A stretch of DNA of 64,000 nucleotides from Tridacna crocea (GCA_943736015.1 OX031070.1:25007673-25071672), one strand, 5' to 3'. Shown: positions 34,975 to 46,350, counted from the stretch's first letter. Numbers and translations: made by a program. The notes: generated by a model from the letters alone, not told the origin.

Positions 34975-35340
34975 TTATGAATTTCCAAATATATCACTTC
35001 CTCTAGCTTTCTCCGCAGATTCTTTTTTAGTTTTTTTCGTAGATTTGGCTTGGGGCACCTTTCTCTTGCGCTTGTCGGTTTTCGACTGAAGAGCATCGGC
35101 TACATCCTCTGGATTTATACCTTTCCTCTTTAACTCGGACTTTGCCCTGGCTGTGGTCTGTTCAGCGGGTAAAACAGCACGAATGGTCAACTGCTTTTTT
35201 TCACGTGATAATTTTGAGTCCTCGATAGGTATCACCCGCGGTCGCCTTCCTGCTCCCGTCTGATCTATAGACGCATTTCCGTTGCTCAAGCGCTCAAAAA
35301 ACGCTACCCACTTTTGCGGATCTGGTACATACAGCTTCAT
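34975..35340 (-). CDS. Small basic Polinton protein, possible DNA-condensing core protein
   Basis: The product is 121 aa. The N-terminus '[19 protein letters not shown]' is a signature I associate with small proteins adjacent to Polinton capsid genes. The C-terminal half is strongly basic: '[20 protein letters not shown]' and more Lys/Arg. A virion DNA-condensing role, like adenovirus core proteins, is plausible but inferred. It begins 3 nt after the penton-like gene stop and ends 1 nt before the capsid ATG (TAA-A-ATG), so the coding is continuous and nearly without spacing. Confidence 0.75.
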   Translation of the reverse strand: MKLYVPDPQKWVAFFERLSNGNASIDQTGAGRRPRVIPIEDSKLSREKKQLTIRAVLPAEQTTARAKSELKRKGINPEDVADALQSKTDKRKRKVPQAKSTKKTKKESAEKARGSDIFGNS

Positions 35341-35343
35341 GGT

Positions 35344-35772
35344 TTAAAAGAACGGATAGCGTTTCAGGTGAAGTGTTAAACGCACTGGTTTCACTAAATC
35401 TGAAGCTGTTGTGTCATCCTCCTGCTTTATATGTATTTCGAATTCTCGAATTTCTTTTCTTCTCACAGGCACGTAGTAAGGCGTGTCAAATACGTAATCC
35501 CACTCACTTTTCTTGTTTTTTTCGAGGCGTCGCAGCAAAGGACGGGCGACTCCTTTTACAATGCTTTCGCCACAAATATCTGAGTATATGTAAAGCCCGC
35601 TGCTTGCTTTCGATTTTGTTTTCTCCGAGGCATGAAAATCTACCAGTGCAACTTTCCAGCTGTCGTCTAAATATAATGGCACCTTTAAATGCACTTTGAA
35701 ATGTCCCGTTCGATTTTCGGAGAAGTAGTCGTTGCTCTCGTCACTTTTCACATAGATGTATCTGTCACACAT
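35344..35772 (-). CDS. Penton-like single-jelly-roll minor capsid protein (PX)
   Basis: The product is 142 aa. It is a strand-rich protein with 'FKVHLKVPLYLDDSWKVAL' near residue 25, 'YIYSDICGES' near 61, 'PLLRRL' near 79 and 'YYVPVRRKEIREFEIHI' near 98. This is the pattern of the Polinton minor capsid protein that forms the fivefold vertex. The ATG overlaps the stop of the upstream gene as TAATG. The size agrees with other animal Polintons. An open frame on the opposite strand (35,373-35,699) is a shadow. Confidence 0.8.
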   Translation of the reverse strand: MCDRYIYVKSDESNDYFSENRTGHFKVHLKVPLYLDDSWKVALVDFHASEKTKSKASSGLYIYSDICGESIVKGVARPLLRRLEKNKKSEWDYVFDTPYYVPVRRKEIREFEIHIKQEDDTTASDLVKPVRLTLHLKRYPFF

Positions 35773-36080
35773 TATTTCGATTGCAACATCTCAACCACAG
35801 GCTTTAACAAAGATGGTAAAAGATGTCGATTTTTAATTAACAGTCTTTGTCGCTGTTTCTGCGTAATTTTATCAGATACAACACGTCGAATCACTCCTTT
35901 GAATGGACTCAGTTTCTTCTTTTCTTTGTCGCTGATTGCACACGTTCCTTTCAACACGTTGTAAATAGCCTCCAGTACAGCTTTTAGTTGGGAGTCTGTC
36001 AGTGTTTTTAACAAGGCGTGTCTTTGATTATCCGATGAATGTATTAGCAGGTCAAATAATGATAGATGCTTACGCACCAT
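35772..36080 (-). CDS. Small conserved Polinton protein of unknown role
   Basis: The product is 102 aa. It is helical and basic, with 'QRHALLKTLTDSQLKAVLEA' near residue 19, 'LKGTCAISDKEKKKLSPFK' near 43, and a C-terminus of hydrophobic and Leu-rich type ('RHLLPSLLKPVVEML'). From memory, very similar small proteins lie next to the penton gene in many animal Polintons, and a resemblance to adenovirus core peptide X has been proposed for some. It begins 43 nt after the integrase stop and its stop overlaps the next ATG by one base. Confidence 0.75.
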   Translation of the reverse strand: MVRKHLSLFDLLIHSSDNQRHALLKTLTDSQLKAVLEAIYNVLKGTCAISDKEKKKLSPFKGVIRRVVSDKITQKQRQRLLIKNRHLLPSLLKPVVEMLQSK

Positions 36081-36123
36081 CGTGTAGAATAACTATGATG
36101 AAAAACTTGTCATGGCTCTCCAA

Positions 36124-37227
36124 TTAAAGATTTTTATAATCTTCTTCACTGATCCAAGAGTCATACTTGGGCGCCCAACCTTTCCACCTTACTAAATACT
36201 CTTTGCGTTGACCTTTTCCTCTGGACTTGATCACTTTTTCCACGAGATACGTCTCTTGTTCAAAGGCTTTCATCAACTGGTTCTGATAGAACGTTCCTGT
36301 CACTATTTCTCCCGAATAATCCTTTAACTTGTATTGGGGTATGTTTTCTTTCATAAAACGTTGATTGACTACAAACAGCTCCCGAGACCATCTTTCGTCG
36401 TACTCTCGTTGAAATTGACGTCGTATGAAGGATACTCTAACGAGATCTCCTACTTTGAATTTATATGATGATGATGGCATTCGAAATCTTTTTTGGGGTT
36501 CGTCTTGATACTGCCGTTGCCACAACTCGACCGAATCCTCGTGTTTTACACTGGCAGGGGTTCGCTTAATAGAATAATGATAAGATCTGTTGTAACTTTC
36601 TGTAACATTGGCAAGGACGTCGATCCATCGATGCGTTTGTCTGTGAGTCATATATCTCACGAGGCGACTTTTGATGGTCTTGATGGCTCTTTCAGCGTAA
36701 GACGCTTTCACCACATTTTGTGTCACAAAGTAATTTACATTTTGCTGTTTTAAGAATGTTTTTACGTCCTTATTGACAAATTCGGTGCCTTTATCGCTTC
36801 TCATATTGGTAGGCTTTCTCCCGTCTGAGAAAATCTGGCTCAGAGCTTGAACCATTTCTCTCCCCTTTCTCGTACGCAAAGGTACTGTCCATACAAATTT
36901 AGACAGGATGTCAACGACTAATAGGAAATAGGCATATTCATCGTTCCGTTTCTTCAAATTATCCATATTGGCTGTATCCATGTCCCATTGATAATCGACG
37001 TACGGGGCAATCACTCTTCTCCGTTTAAATTTTGCGCGTTCTTCTCTGTGCACGGCATAATCTTCTTGGTTCATTAACCACTGACGAATTTTGTTTCTGC
37101 CAAGAACAAATTTTCCGTCCTTTCTTACGGCTCTGTACAATTTCTCAACACCTGCAAAAGCACCGGCATTTTTGGGGTTGTAATAGATAGATTTCAAGTA
37201 CTCTTCGTATTTCGAAGACGAAGCCAT
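36124..37227 (-). CDS. Retroviral-type DDE integrase with C-terminal chromodomain
   Basis: The product is 367 aa. N-terminal DNA-binding helical region (1-75) with 'YLKSIYYNPKNAGAFAG'; catalytic RNase H-like core with D84 ('WDMDTANM'), D145 ('RSDKGTEF') and E179 ('KASYAERAIKTIK'), so D,D-x33-E; an SH3-like region 'YKFKVGDLVRVSF' near 255; and a chromodomain from about 326 ('YLVRWKGW' and 'DSWI'). The integrase inserts the element and makes the 6-bp target duplication. Chromodomains may steer integration to histone-marked chromatin. The first 34 nt overlap the end of the 199-aa gene upstream. It is uninterrupted. Confidence 0.93.
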   Translation of the reverse strand: MASSSKYEEYLKSIYYNPKNAGAFAGVEKLYRAVRKDGKFVLGRNKIRQWLMNQEDYAVHREERAKFKRRRVIAPYVDYQWDMDTANMDNLKKRNDEYAYFLLVVDILSKFVWTVPLRTRKGREMVQALSQIFSDGRKPTNMRSDKGTEFVNKDVKTFLKQQNVNYFVTQNVVKASYAERAIKTIKSRLVRYMTHRQTHRWIDVLANVTESYNRSYHYSIKRTPASVKHEDSVELWQRQYQDEPQKRFRMPSSSYKFKVGDLVRVSFIRRQFQREYDERWSRELFVVNQRFMKENIPQYKLKDYSGEIVTGTFYQNQLMKAFEQETYLVEKVIKSRGKGQRKEYLVRWKGWAPKYDSWISEEDYKNL

Positions 37228-37793
37228 TTCACACTCCTTCGCTCTTGTGACCTGTCTTGTTTTCTCTCTTGGGGAATACCGGGTGGTGGTGGAATAGATG
37301 ATCCCCCAATCTGTTTTCGCCGTGAAGCGCCGAGCAAAGTGTGAGGAACGTTTATATTCGACAACAATCTCTCAAATTCTATCAGTCCCGTAGGTCGAAA
37401 GTCTTTGTATTCTCTTAACTGAACTTTCACCAGATCCACGATGTTCGAGTTTGGTATTCTCTGTCCGAAAAGGATGACTTCTCCTTTTTCATTCCACGTT
37501 AAATAAGGAAGGATATACGTCACTAAAGCCCGCGCTCGTCCTCGAAGTGATTTTGGAAACGATGTCAATAACCTCTCGATTTCAATGTTGTGTGATTCCG
37601 AAGAGTTTTCTGTAGATGCTTGTTCAGTCTTTCTTTCCCCCTCTGTTTGTAAAGTACTAGCTATGCCGCTCGTTGCTGACGAAAATTGTCCCTGTTGTTC
37701 AGCTGTCTCGTCTTCTACTGGCAAAGATCCGTTGGTCGAAGCAGATAAAAGTCTTTGATATCGATCAAAGGGCACTAGTACCATTTTTTGCAT
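37194..37793 (-). CDS. Conserved Polinton hypothetical protein, low-complexity middle
   Basis: The product is 199 aa. Signature N-terminus 'MVLVPFDRYQRLL'. Residues 22-70 are Ser/Thr/Glu/Gln-rich and probably disordered. A folded part follows with 'RARALVTYILPYLTWNEKGE' near 86 and 'IPNSNIVDLVKVQLREYKDF' near 113, then a Pro- and Arg-rich tail. I recognise the 'LVPFDRYQRLL...WNEKGE' layout as recurrent in animal Polintons, but no function is known to me. It overlaps the integrase start by 34 nt in another frame, and 57 nt separate it from the ATPase. Confidence 0.75.
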   Translation of the reverse strand: MQKMVLVPFDRYQRLLSASTNGSLPVEDETAEQQGQFSSATSGIASTLQTEGERKTEQASTENSSESHNIEIERLLTSFPKSLRGRARALVTYILPYLTWNEKGEVILFGQRIPNSNIVDLVKVQLREYKDFRPTGLIEFERLLSNINVPHTLLGASRRKQIGGSSIPPPPGIPQERKQDRSQERRSVKWLRLRNTKST

Positions 37794-37850
37794 GTTTACT
37801 CGATGCAGAATGAAAAAAATAGAGTGTACGTGGATAACAAAACACTTCCT

Positions 37851-38492
37851 TTATTTCGGTTGATACACGACCGTGTCTTCACCTGGAAACACGTTGGTCC
37901 TCACTCTGTATGAGTCTTCCCCCGACGGCGAAAAGTCCAACACTAAATAACCATATGGTCTGAATGTTGCGTCTTTAAAAGCCTCCATTATAAAAGTCCC
38001 TTTACCCAAAAAGGCTTGGCGAGCTAAACACTGTAGCTGAGACACATCTCTCGGATTTTTCATCAGAACTAAAATATGCGTGTTTAAGTTGATCGTTCGA
38101 CTGTGTTTTCCTCTGCAATACATGTTTTGATTTAGGTACAACACACTCAAATGACGATGGTGCATCCCTTTGACAAACAAATTTTCCATTTCAGCTGATG
38201 ACGTCACATTGTCCATCAGGTCATCCAATATTACCAGATTACATTCTTGATCACTTGATAGACCGTTCAGCTCGTCATCATTTGGCAATCCGCTATGAAA
38301 TGTAATGAATGGAAGTTCCTTCTCCATAACTTCGAATAATGGCTGCCAGATGGCATAGCAATAAAGAACATCTCTTGGCGGAGTGATAAACATGTCGTCT
38401 TTGTGACGCAACAGACGATGCACCCACGTCGTTTTGCCGCTGCATGTCGCTCCCGAGACCGCAATGGACGTACATTCTGGAAAAGGATACAT
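37851..38492 (-). CDS. Genome-packaging ATPase (FtsK/HerA, A32-like)
   Basis: The product is 213 aa. Walker A is G14-x4-G19-K20-T21 in 'SGATCSGKTTW', Walker B is 'NLVILDD' with D90 and D91, and a sensor-like 'LYLNQN' follows at 119-123. This family pumps viral DNA into preformed capsids in polintoviruses, adenovirus-like and poxvirus-like lineages. Size and motif spacing match. It is uninterrupted and starts 46 nt after the polymerase stop. Alternative out-of-frame readings of this region (38,267-38,539) are shadows. Confidence 0.92.
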   Translation of the reverse strand: MYPFPECTSIAVSGATCSGKTTWVHRLLRHKDDMFITPPRDVLYCYAIWQPLFEVMEKELPFITFHSGLPNDDELNGLSSDQECNLVILDDLMDNVTSSAEMENLFVKGMHHRHLSVLYLNQNMYCRGKHSRTINLNTHILVLMKNPRDVSQLQCLARQAFLGKGTFIMEAFKDATFRPYGYLVLDFSPSGEDSYRVRTNVFPGEDTVVYQPK

Positions 38493-38538
38493 CTTAATTG
38501 TGAAGCTAAACGTGGATTGTACTTGTTTATATACAGCA

Positions 38539-41500
38539 TTAATCTTCGAAGTTACTGGCGAGCATGGTTATGAGTTCTTGGTCATCCACCTCCGTCGATT
38601 GTATGGGACATAGTGTAATGTCCAAAGGTTCTGTGTGAATGCCGTCGTCAAGCACTTTTCTTTTGCAGTAAAAATACGAAAATCCTCTTCTTTCTTGAGT
38701 ATAGGTATAAATCTGGTTGTTTCGGACTCTGAATCCACGATTTAGACCACTTTGAGCCACGTGTGTTTTTAACGCCCGTCGAAACTTTGACAAAGGTGCT
38801 TTCAGGGTTCTTTTACTAATACCTTTTGAACTAAATTTCAGCTCGTGCACTACCCGTTGTTTACGACAATATCTTTTTCTTTTTAATTTGAGGCATTTTC
38901 CTAGTAAATGATTGGCCGCGACTCTTGCTGATGTTAGTTGGATGATTTTGGATTTGCGGACAATATAAGTTTTGCTGCACAGACCAATCATTTCGTCGCC
39001 TTGATATTCCAATTTAAATAATCCTGGAGTTCGTTTATCGTATATAGCGTGTTTTTTGCAGCAAGTACGTGGAAACCAGTGAAAGTGAGAGTTCGCTTCA
39101 ATCGCGGCATCACTACAAAATCCGCTCAATCCCTTTTGGTAGTTTTCCTTCATTTCAGGTTTGATCACGTCCTCTAAACAAGTACCAGAAATAGCCATAT
39201 AGGCACTGTCAGTGTCCATCTCGCAATACTCAAAGTCTCCCCTGTCGACATAGACGTCCATAAAGTCGTAATAAAATTCCAACATTCGGAGCTTGGCGTA
39301 CTGTAAAATGAAATAACCGAGCTGAATGGGCAAATCCAATTTAATTTTCTGTTTGGCCATCTCCAACTCGTAATACTGCTCCTCGGGATCCAAACACTCT
39401 AAATTCCGAAATCTAGGATCATTGATTTTTAGACACGTCTCGTTTTCCCCTTGAATGTACTGTATGAATCGATGTTTCTCTTTATTCATGATGAGAGAAC
39501 CGTATCCCGAGTTGCCAATCACTTTCATGGTATCTGCTATGATGGCTGTATCTGGGTCGATGTCACCTTGACGCCGAGCATCGCTAACTTCTTCAACGAA
39601 CTTTTGGAAGCAACGTTGACCTTGAAACTCGACCACTTGATGAATTTGACTTACAGTCATTCCGTGCTTCAAATACCATTTCAGGAGGGGTGTTGCTATT
39701 AACATTTTCTCTCCTTTCATACCACCTACTAGCAACCGTCTTGGGGCTTTTGACATTTGATTATGTTCGATGTGGCGTTGCATGTGATTTCCTATGGCAT
39801 CAAACGGGATCTCCGTGGTACAGAATAAGGGCGACATCTCAGCAAAATATTGATTAGGGGTTAATGTTGGATGTTGGAAATACCGCGGCCACTCTTCTGG
39901 TACCTGAAGGTCGACTTCAACCATGCCGAATAACTCTCCCTCGAAAACGCCTTTCAAAATATCATTCTCGGTGATCTTCCCTTTGTGTCGTTGAAAAAAC
40001 CCAGGCCGCATGCTATCGATAAAGTCATAGATTTGCCTTGTTTGTCGACAGAGTCTCTCCCACTCGCATCCCCATATTTCTATGACCCGGTGTTCACGTT
40101 GTAAATAAGCCGTTGTCTGTAGAGTCTTTTGATACTTTTGCACCCTACTGGCCATCCATTGCTTGTCTTTGATATTTCTTGTCGCTGAACACTGATGTCC
40201 ATGCCAGTAACAACCGTGAAATTGAAAGACTGTGGGCTTTTCTGCAGGGGTTGTGGGAGGAGCATAACCATCTACCGGATATTTTCCGATTCTGACTTCC
40301 CTTCCTGAATTTAATTTATGCTGAATATGAATATGGTATGTGTGCATTAACCAATTCATCCAATAATAGGCTGCCATATATTTATCTCTTAGGTCTGGTC
40401 TAAAGTCGTTCTCGGGGCGTCGACGAATGAATGGACCGACTGGCATCTCTTGACCGATCGCTTGCAAGTACAAGGCATTGGCATCGAAGCCTAGGATGGA
40501 ACTGCATTTTTTCTTTCCTCGTATGAGCGTTTTTCCAGCACAGTGGTGACGGGTGAATATAATGCTAGGACCACCCACGATATTGTGCTTGATTGTTTGG
40601 TAGAGATCGCTGTTGCCTTGATCGAATAGGGCAAAATTGACCTTTTGCTGTTTAGCAGTTCTGAATAACAACTGCCTGGAAATTCCTGGGATTGATATGC
40701 TTGTCTTAAATACATCGATGACTTTCTCGAAGTAGAATGCCTGGAATCGTTCTACAGCAGTGACAAATGGTTCCACGTCAAGATTGTTGTACCATATCAA
40801 AAAATCTCGGAAAGTTGTCATACTGTTTTCCTTCCACACCGTTTGGCAGTACTCGTATTCTTCTTTCGAAATGTTTTTGCCTTTTAATTGGCTGTAAAAT
40901 TCTGCGTGTGACGGCAGAGACGGGTACTCCAACTTGTCCACGCTATCAAACCAATCGTAGCAGAAAAACCCTTTTGCTTGTTCAACGCGGAAAGCCTTGA
41001 GGAACCCAGCATATGATGATCCAGGCGCAAGAAAATGGGACATATCCAAAAATTTAAGCGATTCCGTGGCAATGCAGGCATAGGCATTGTTCTTCTTGAC
41101 GACGAAAATACCGTTCTGTTCTGTGTCGTGCATGTGCAAATGTTTGGCCAAAGTTCTTTTAATCAAATTCAAGTCGTACTTGGCCGAGTTAAATCCGATG
41201 ACAGGCACTTGGGACATGTACCCTTCGAACTGACCGTAGATCTTCTTCAAGGGATGGCTTTGTTTAGTTTCTTGGTCATTTTCTTTGGCTTCGTCGCCTA
41301 AGTCATCACATAATTCTTCATACAAATACATCTCTTCTTCGTCATCGTTCTCTTCGATCTTGTCATTGATAGCATCCAACACCCAGCCCCATTTTTCCTC
41401 GGCTAATTCGTACACTCTCAGAGATATGTCAGACATCATTTCTACCATTTTACGAACTAATTCGTCCTGGTTTCCATCCACAATACAGACTGGATCTGTG

Positions 41501-43726
41501 AATCCCTCCACATTACTGCACACGGCTACACTGATGGGTTCGTGTTTTTGGCTCCATTCTAGCATGTCCGTTGCTCGCTCGTTTATTTGTATAAGTAGGG
41601 CTTCAAAATCGTAACAAATGAACCAGGGAAATGTTCGGTCTTCTTCTCGGACATACACGTCATATTTTTCCAAGGTTTCAAAGATGGATTCTGTAGGTTG
41701 AAAGAATCCACCGGGGTATACGTATTTGGTCTTGTTGATGCAGTTTTTCTGATGACGATGCAAGTCACTGGCTTTCTTGAAATGGCGATCGCACGTTTTG
41801 CATTGGTACTTCTGTGCGTACATGGAGAAATTCTTAATGTACGATAGATGATTTTCGTACAGGTTGAGGTACATGGTTGTTTCTTCGAGGCCTCTTGATT
41901 TGTAGACGGAACGGGCAAATCCGTCTTCTTGAAGGCTGTATACTTCCAGATTGAGACGAAACAGTTTTTCGAAAGCTGGAAAGTCTTCGAAAGTAATTCC
42001 TTCGTCACGACCTTTATTTTGTGTCTGCCATGTTCTGCAAAACTCTTTAGCTGGACCATCCACATGTCGTATGTTGTGGCCCCGATGCACTGCCAATGCT
42101 CTGAAGGCGCAGAGTTGGTCGCTATACCTTTTTCCGCTGAGTCGACTCTTGATTAAAGGGTAAATGCTATCTTTTCTCATAAGAAAATCTGGAAGGTCAC
42201 CACTCCCCAGTGGATAGTATGTGCTGTACAGCGTAAAATGCACGTTGGTCACTAGTACTGGGATCCACTTAGTGTCGGGTCGATGACGCAGCATGTCGAC
42301 CAGTATATCTCTCTGTTGCAAGTGAAGTCGAAGTCGGTCTAGATCTCTTTGTCTAGACACGTACAAAGGACGTTCGAAAATACCATTATTATTATACGGA
42401 ATAAAATATCGATACTCTCCTGTGTCCCTGTTTTGTAGAATGACCCCAAACACGACATTTAGGCGAAAGGCACGTTGCTCCTGACGATATATTTCATCGG
42501 CGTAATGCATCAGTTGATTGACGTTTACGTCGTTGTTTAATGGAAAATTATAAACCGATTGTACGGGTCCCCGTCGGTGAGGTTCTAAAATCAAAGGAGC
42601 GTTGGCCTCATACACTTCACGCAGACCCTCATTTACTCTTTCATGATTCCAGGGGGCAGCATCCTCGGCCCAGGGCCTTTGTTGTAGAGCTCCACCTACT
42701 TGGTAATGCTGACGCACGCCGTGTAGGTAAAGATCTCGTCTGTTGTTAAAACACTCCGCACAACGTCTGCATCGGTATTGATGGCCATTTGACTGGCGAC
42801 TCGTTCCGCCATGAGAAGAATGGCTGTGGCTGTGTTTCAGAAAATCGTTTTTGGTATTCAAACACTCCCCACACTGACGACATTGAAATTTCTGAATTGT
42901 AGGACGTCTCGATGCTCTTCTCGGAGTTATGTTGCTGGTCCTTGAGTGTTTGTTGTGCCAGTCCATGTGCCTTTTTAATCCATGGGACGTGAAACAGAGT
43001 TTTCCGCACTGAGTGCAAACGTTTTCGCATGGACCCTGACATCCCTTCTCGTGTGCTTTTCTGTGTCTGTCGTGTTTAAATGGCTTTCCGCATTTCACGC
43101 ATTCGAACATTGTCTTGGAGTGAGCCGCAATGGTATGCCTTGTTAAGGACTGCTTGTGGAGAAACGACTTTTGGCACTGATCACAGGAGAATGTATGTGA
43201 ATTTTGGTTGCCGATGGTATACTCTTCCATCTGTCCGTCATGCTGAAATTAAAAAGAAATCTATCTTCCACATGCGAGCTTTGAAAGGCATAAAAGAAAT
43301 ATCATGTCTAAATTTAAAGTAAATCCTGAATGCATGTTTAAAATGAAAGACTTGCATGGGAGAAAAAGTCAGGTTTAAATGGAACAACACAAAAATTAAG
43401 AAATTTACGCTTACCCTTTCATCGGTCAATTGATCTTTGTCTTCTCCACCAGTTTCATGGCTTTGTCTGTCCAAGGGGTACTAAAAAAAAAAATCAAACC
43501 GTTTTTGATACAACACTGCTTTTTCTAAAAGAAAAGAAAAAAATAACATTGTTAATATATTATGCCAATACGAACTGAAAATACTACATTTCGTGAAGAC
43601 ATGCGAACACGGTATACTTACAGTCATATTTCCACCGAGTCCATCTATCATTCTATGCACATCTTCATGTTCATTCAGTTGGATGGCATTATCAAAAAAC
43701 GTCCCGCACCATCGGCACACAGTCAT
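38539..43726 (-). CDS. Protein-primed family-B DNA polymerase with C2H2 fingers, predicted three exons
   Basis: The main exon is open from 43,242 to 38,539; from ATG at 43,230 it encodes 1,563 aa. Five C2H2/C2HC fingers span 16-175 and a sixth is at 477-497. The 3'-5' exonuclease motifs are D541-x-E543, N681...D686, and Y814...D818. Polymerase motif A is at D916 ('DANALY'), B at K1236...'NSGYG', and C is D1339-T-D1341-S. A conserved 'FHGCYWHGHQC' insert lies at 1004-1014. Upstream, an exon at 43,726-43,622 encodes another finger ('CRWCGTFF...EHEDVH') and is followed by donor GTAAGT. An exon at 43,480-43,415 ends at donor GTAAGC, and an acceptor ending TTTCAG precedes 43,242. All junctions are phase 0, giving about 1,624 aa. 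Whether the unspliced start at 43,230 is also used is open. Confidence 0.92.
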
Positions 43727-43731
43727 TTTCT

Positions 43732-44849
43732 GAAATGAATAGACATCTTGACTTCGCTTGTAACTCTATCTTCTACAAATAACAGGAATTGCTTTACTGT
43801 CGTCAAACATTTTCGATATGTGAATTTGATCATTGCTGCTTCTATTGCTATATCAGAAATACAATACTCCTCATTTTCGGCGCTTTCGGTAACTTAGTAA
43901 CTTGAATTGAAAACAAAACAATCGGCACTTTCGGTGCTTTGATTTGAACATACAGTGCTCGCTACCTTTAGAACTCTATTTTTCAATAATTTGGCAATTT
44001 AGGGTTGAACATAACTCGTTCGAAATCTTTGAGCATTTGAATTGAACATTCGGTACTATCCTTCTAGTGATGGGGTCTAAACACTGAATTCAATGCTGTT
44101 GTTGATGTTTACATTATTCTACAAAATAGACAGTCGATAGGAACGTTTACAGTAAAGTGGCAAATCGAAGCTTCGGCCAAATTTCAAGAATTCAAACTTC
44201 TAAAACTTATGAGTCACTTAAGTATTTCGTAAAGACATATTATCAAATGAATACAACTTACCTTTGAATCATGAGCTCCTTTAAGTACTTTTGCAGTGTT
44301 ACACAAACCGATGTCTCATAAAGAGTTGTTTCCAAGATGAAGCGATTTGTCCCAAAATATATTATCACACTAAATAACAAAATCATCCAACTAAAAGTCA
44401 CAGAATAAGCCTACAAACTCATAAGATCATCATCACATTTCTGAATATCTCAGCATCTATAAGCATATTTCCATCTTTTGAATTTATGATCGGATCAAAA
44501 CTCGCACATGAAATATAACTTGTATTCCAAAATAATTTTACAATATGTATATCCGCACAAACTTATTTTTCATAGTTTTTCGAAGACTGAAATTCGAAGA
44601 TCTCGGCTATTGCACTCAGTCACAGATTAATCCCGCAAACTCTCAAAATAAATATGTTACTCCAGCTATATTGAGAAAAAAAAAAAATAAGCACCTAATT
44701 AAAAAAAAAAAAAAGATATCACTAATCAATACATTTCGAGTGGGTACTTCCAAAACAATGTTCATTTTAAATTCAACTTAACTCTCCACGGATTTTTTTT
44801 TTTAAAATTCCGTAAATCCAAATTTCATGAAACACAAATTCAAACTGAA
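43732..44849 (-). promoter_or_regulatory. Predicted 5' leader of the minus-strand gene block
   Basis: It is AT-rich and without a credible gene. On the minus strand a donor-like 'AAAG|GTAAGT' occurs at 44,262/44,261, and an acceptor-like 'attcatttcag' ends at 43,732, just upstream of the polymerase ATG at 43,726. This suggests a non-coding first exon spliced to the coding exons. Several ATGs in the leader would be bypassed or act as short upstream frames. Confidence 0.4.
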
Positions 44850-44878
44850 ATGACTATGAATGCGCCAAGCTTTTTATA
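44831..44878 (-). promoter_or_regulatory. Candidate promoter of the minus-strand Polinton genes
   Basis: On the minus strand TATAAAAA (44,878-44,871) is followed 30 nt on by 'tttcagtttgaatttgtgtt' (44,850-44,831). This 20-mer differs by only two bases from the plus-strand motif at 30,200-30,219 near the opposite end of the element. A TATA box about 30 bp upstream of an initiator is the standard metazoan layout. Confidence 0.55.
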
Positions 44879-44879
44879 C

Positions 44880-45290
44880 GCGCATGTGCATCCCATCATA
44901 AGTTTTTGGCGGAAACATCTGCTAAGACAAGACCGTTGAATAATGACTTTCAAAACTGATGCCTTGATAAATCGATATTTAACGCGCAGATTGTAATTCA
45001 TTCCATTATTGGAGCAAACAATGACCTTTGACTGTTCAGAAAAAGAAGATAGTTGACGTTGAAGAAAACGACGTGCTTCTGTCCTATCAAAACATTTTCC
45101 AACACTGACTGAACTACTAAAGAAAGCCTAAACCCTAGAAAAAGAAGTGTTGTACACTGGCTTTGTCTGTGTATCTTGCATACATCCCGTAACCCAATTT
45201 TTCCCCTTTTTTTAAATTGTTTTAAAAAAAGCCCATCGTTTCACTGTTCGTTGTTGTGATCATTTTATATCGCGTAACTAGTATTTTATC
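44880..45290. other. Polinton right arm, no gene seen
   Basis: AT-rich sequence between the candidate promoter and the minisatellite. No open frame with family resemblance on either strand. Confidence 0.4.
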
Positions 45291-45292
45291 CT

Positions 45293-45853
<561 letters not shown>

Positions 45854-45859
45854 TTAAAA

Positions 45860-46350
45860 AAAAAAACCGCATTACAACTCATCTTTCGCTGGTCCTATTC
45901 GAGAACAGAGTACAAACACGCGCTGATAGAATATTCTCAGTTTTTAGCGTCTGTCCTTCCGTCTCTCTGTTAAAAATGACAGACATGAATAGCTGCATCA
46001 GGCGACGAGATATAAGTAAAAATTGTTCACGGTGGTGTTAAACCCTTTACATTCAATAAGTTTGGTACTCTGTTACGTTTACCTATGTTCGAAAGGTCCA
46101 AAATTTCAAAACGGATATAATACTGTAAATGAATACATAAGCAAACAGGTTTTTAACTTTCCCTACCAACAACACAGGGGTCTACAATTTGCAAATACCT
46201 GCACGAACAAGACGGATAAAAATGTTGAAAGCGTCTGTTAAGTCATTGGAAAATAAATACATGTTAAGGAATATAGGACAAAAAGGTTTTATGCTTCACA
46301 TTCCGGCAGAGATCAATCAATAGCGCCTTTTGGTGCCACCACCTGGACAT
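45860..46350. other. Polinton right arm between minisatellite and terminal repeat
   Basis: I see no gene. Short open frames on both strands lack similarity to known Polinton genes. Confidence 0.4.

Noticed and set aside
34974..35096. Longer N-terminus of the major capsid protein starting at 35,096
   Set aside because: The extra 41 residues are Arg/Lys-rich out-of-frame translation of the preceding basic-protein gene; the ATG at 34,973 begins the family-like part.
35373..42163. Many 60-109-codon plus-strand frames opposite the Polinton core genes
   Set aside because: They are antisense shadows of well-supported minus-strand genes.
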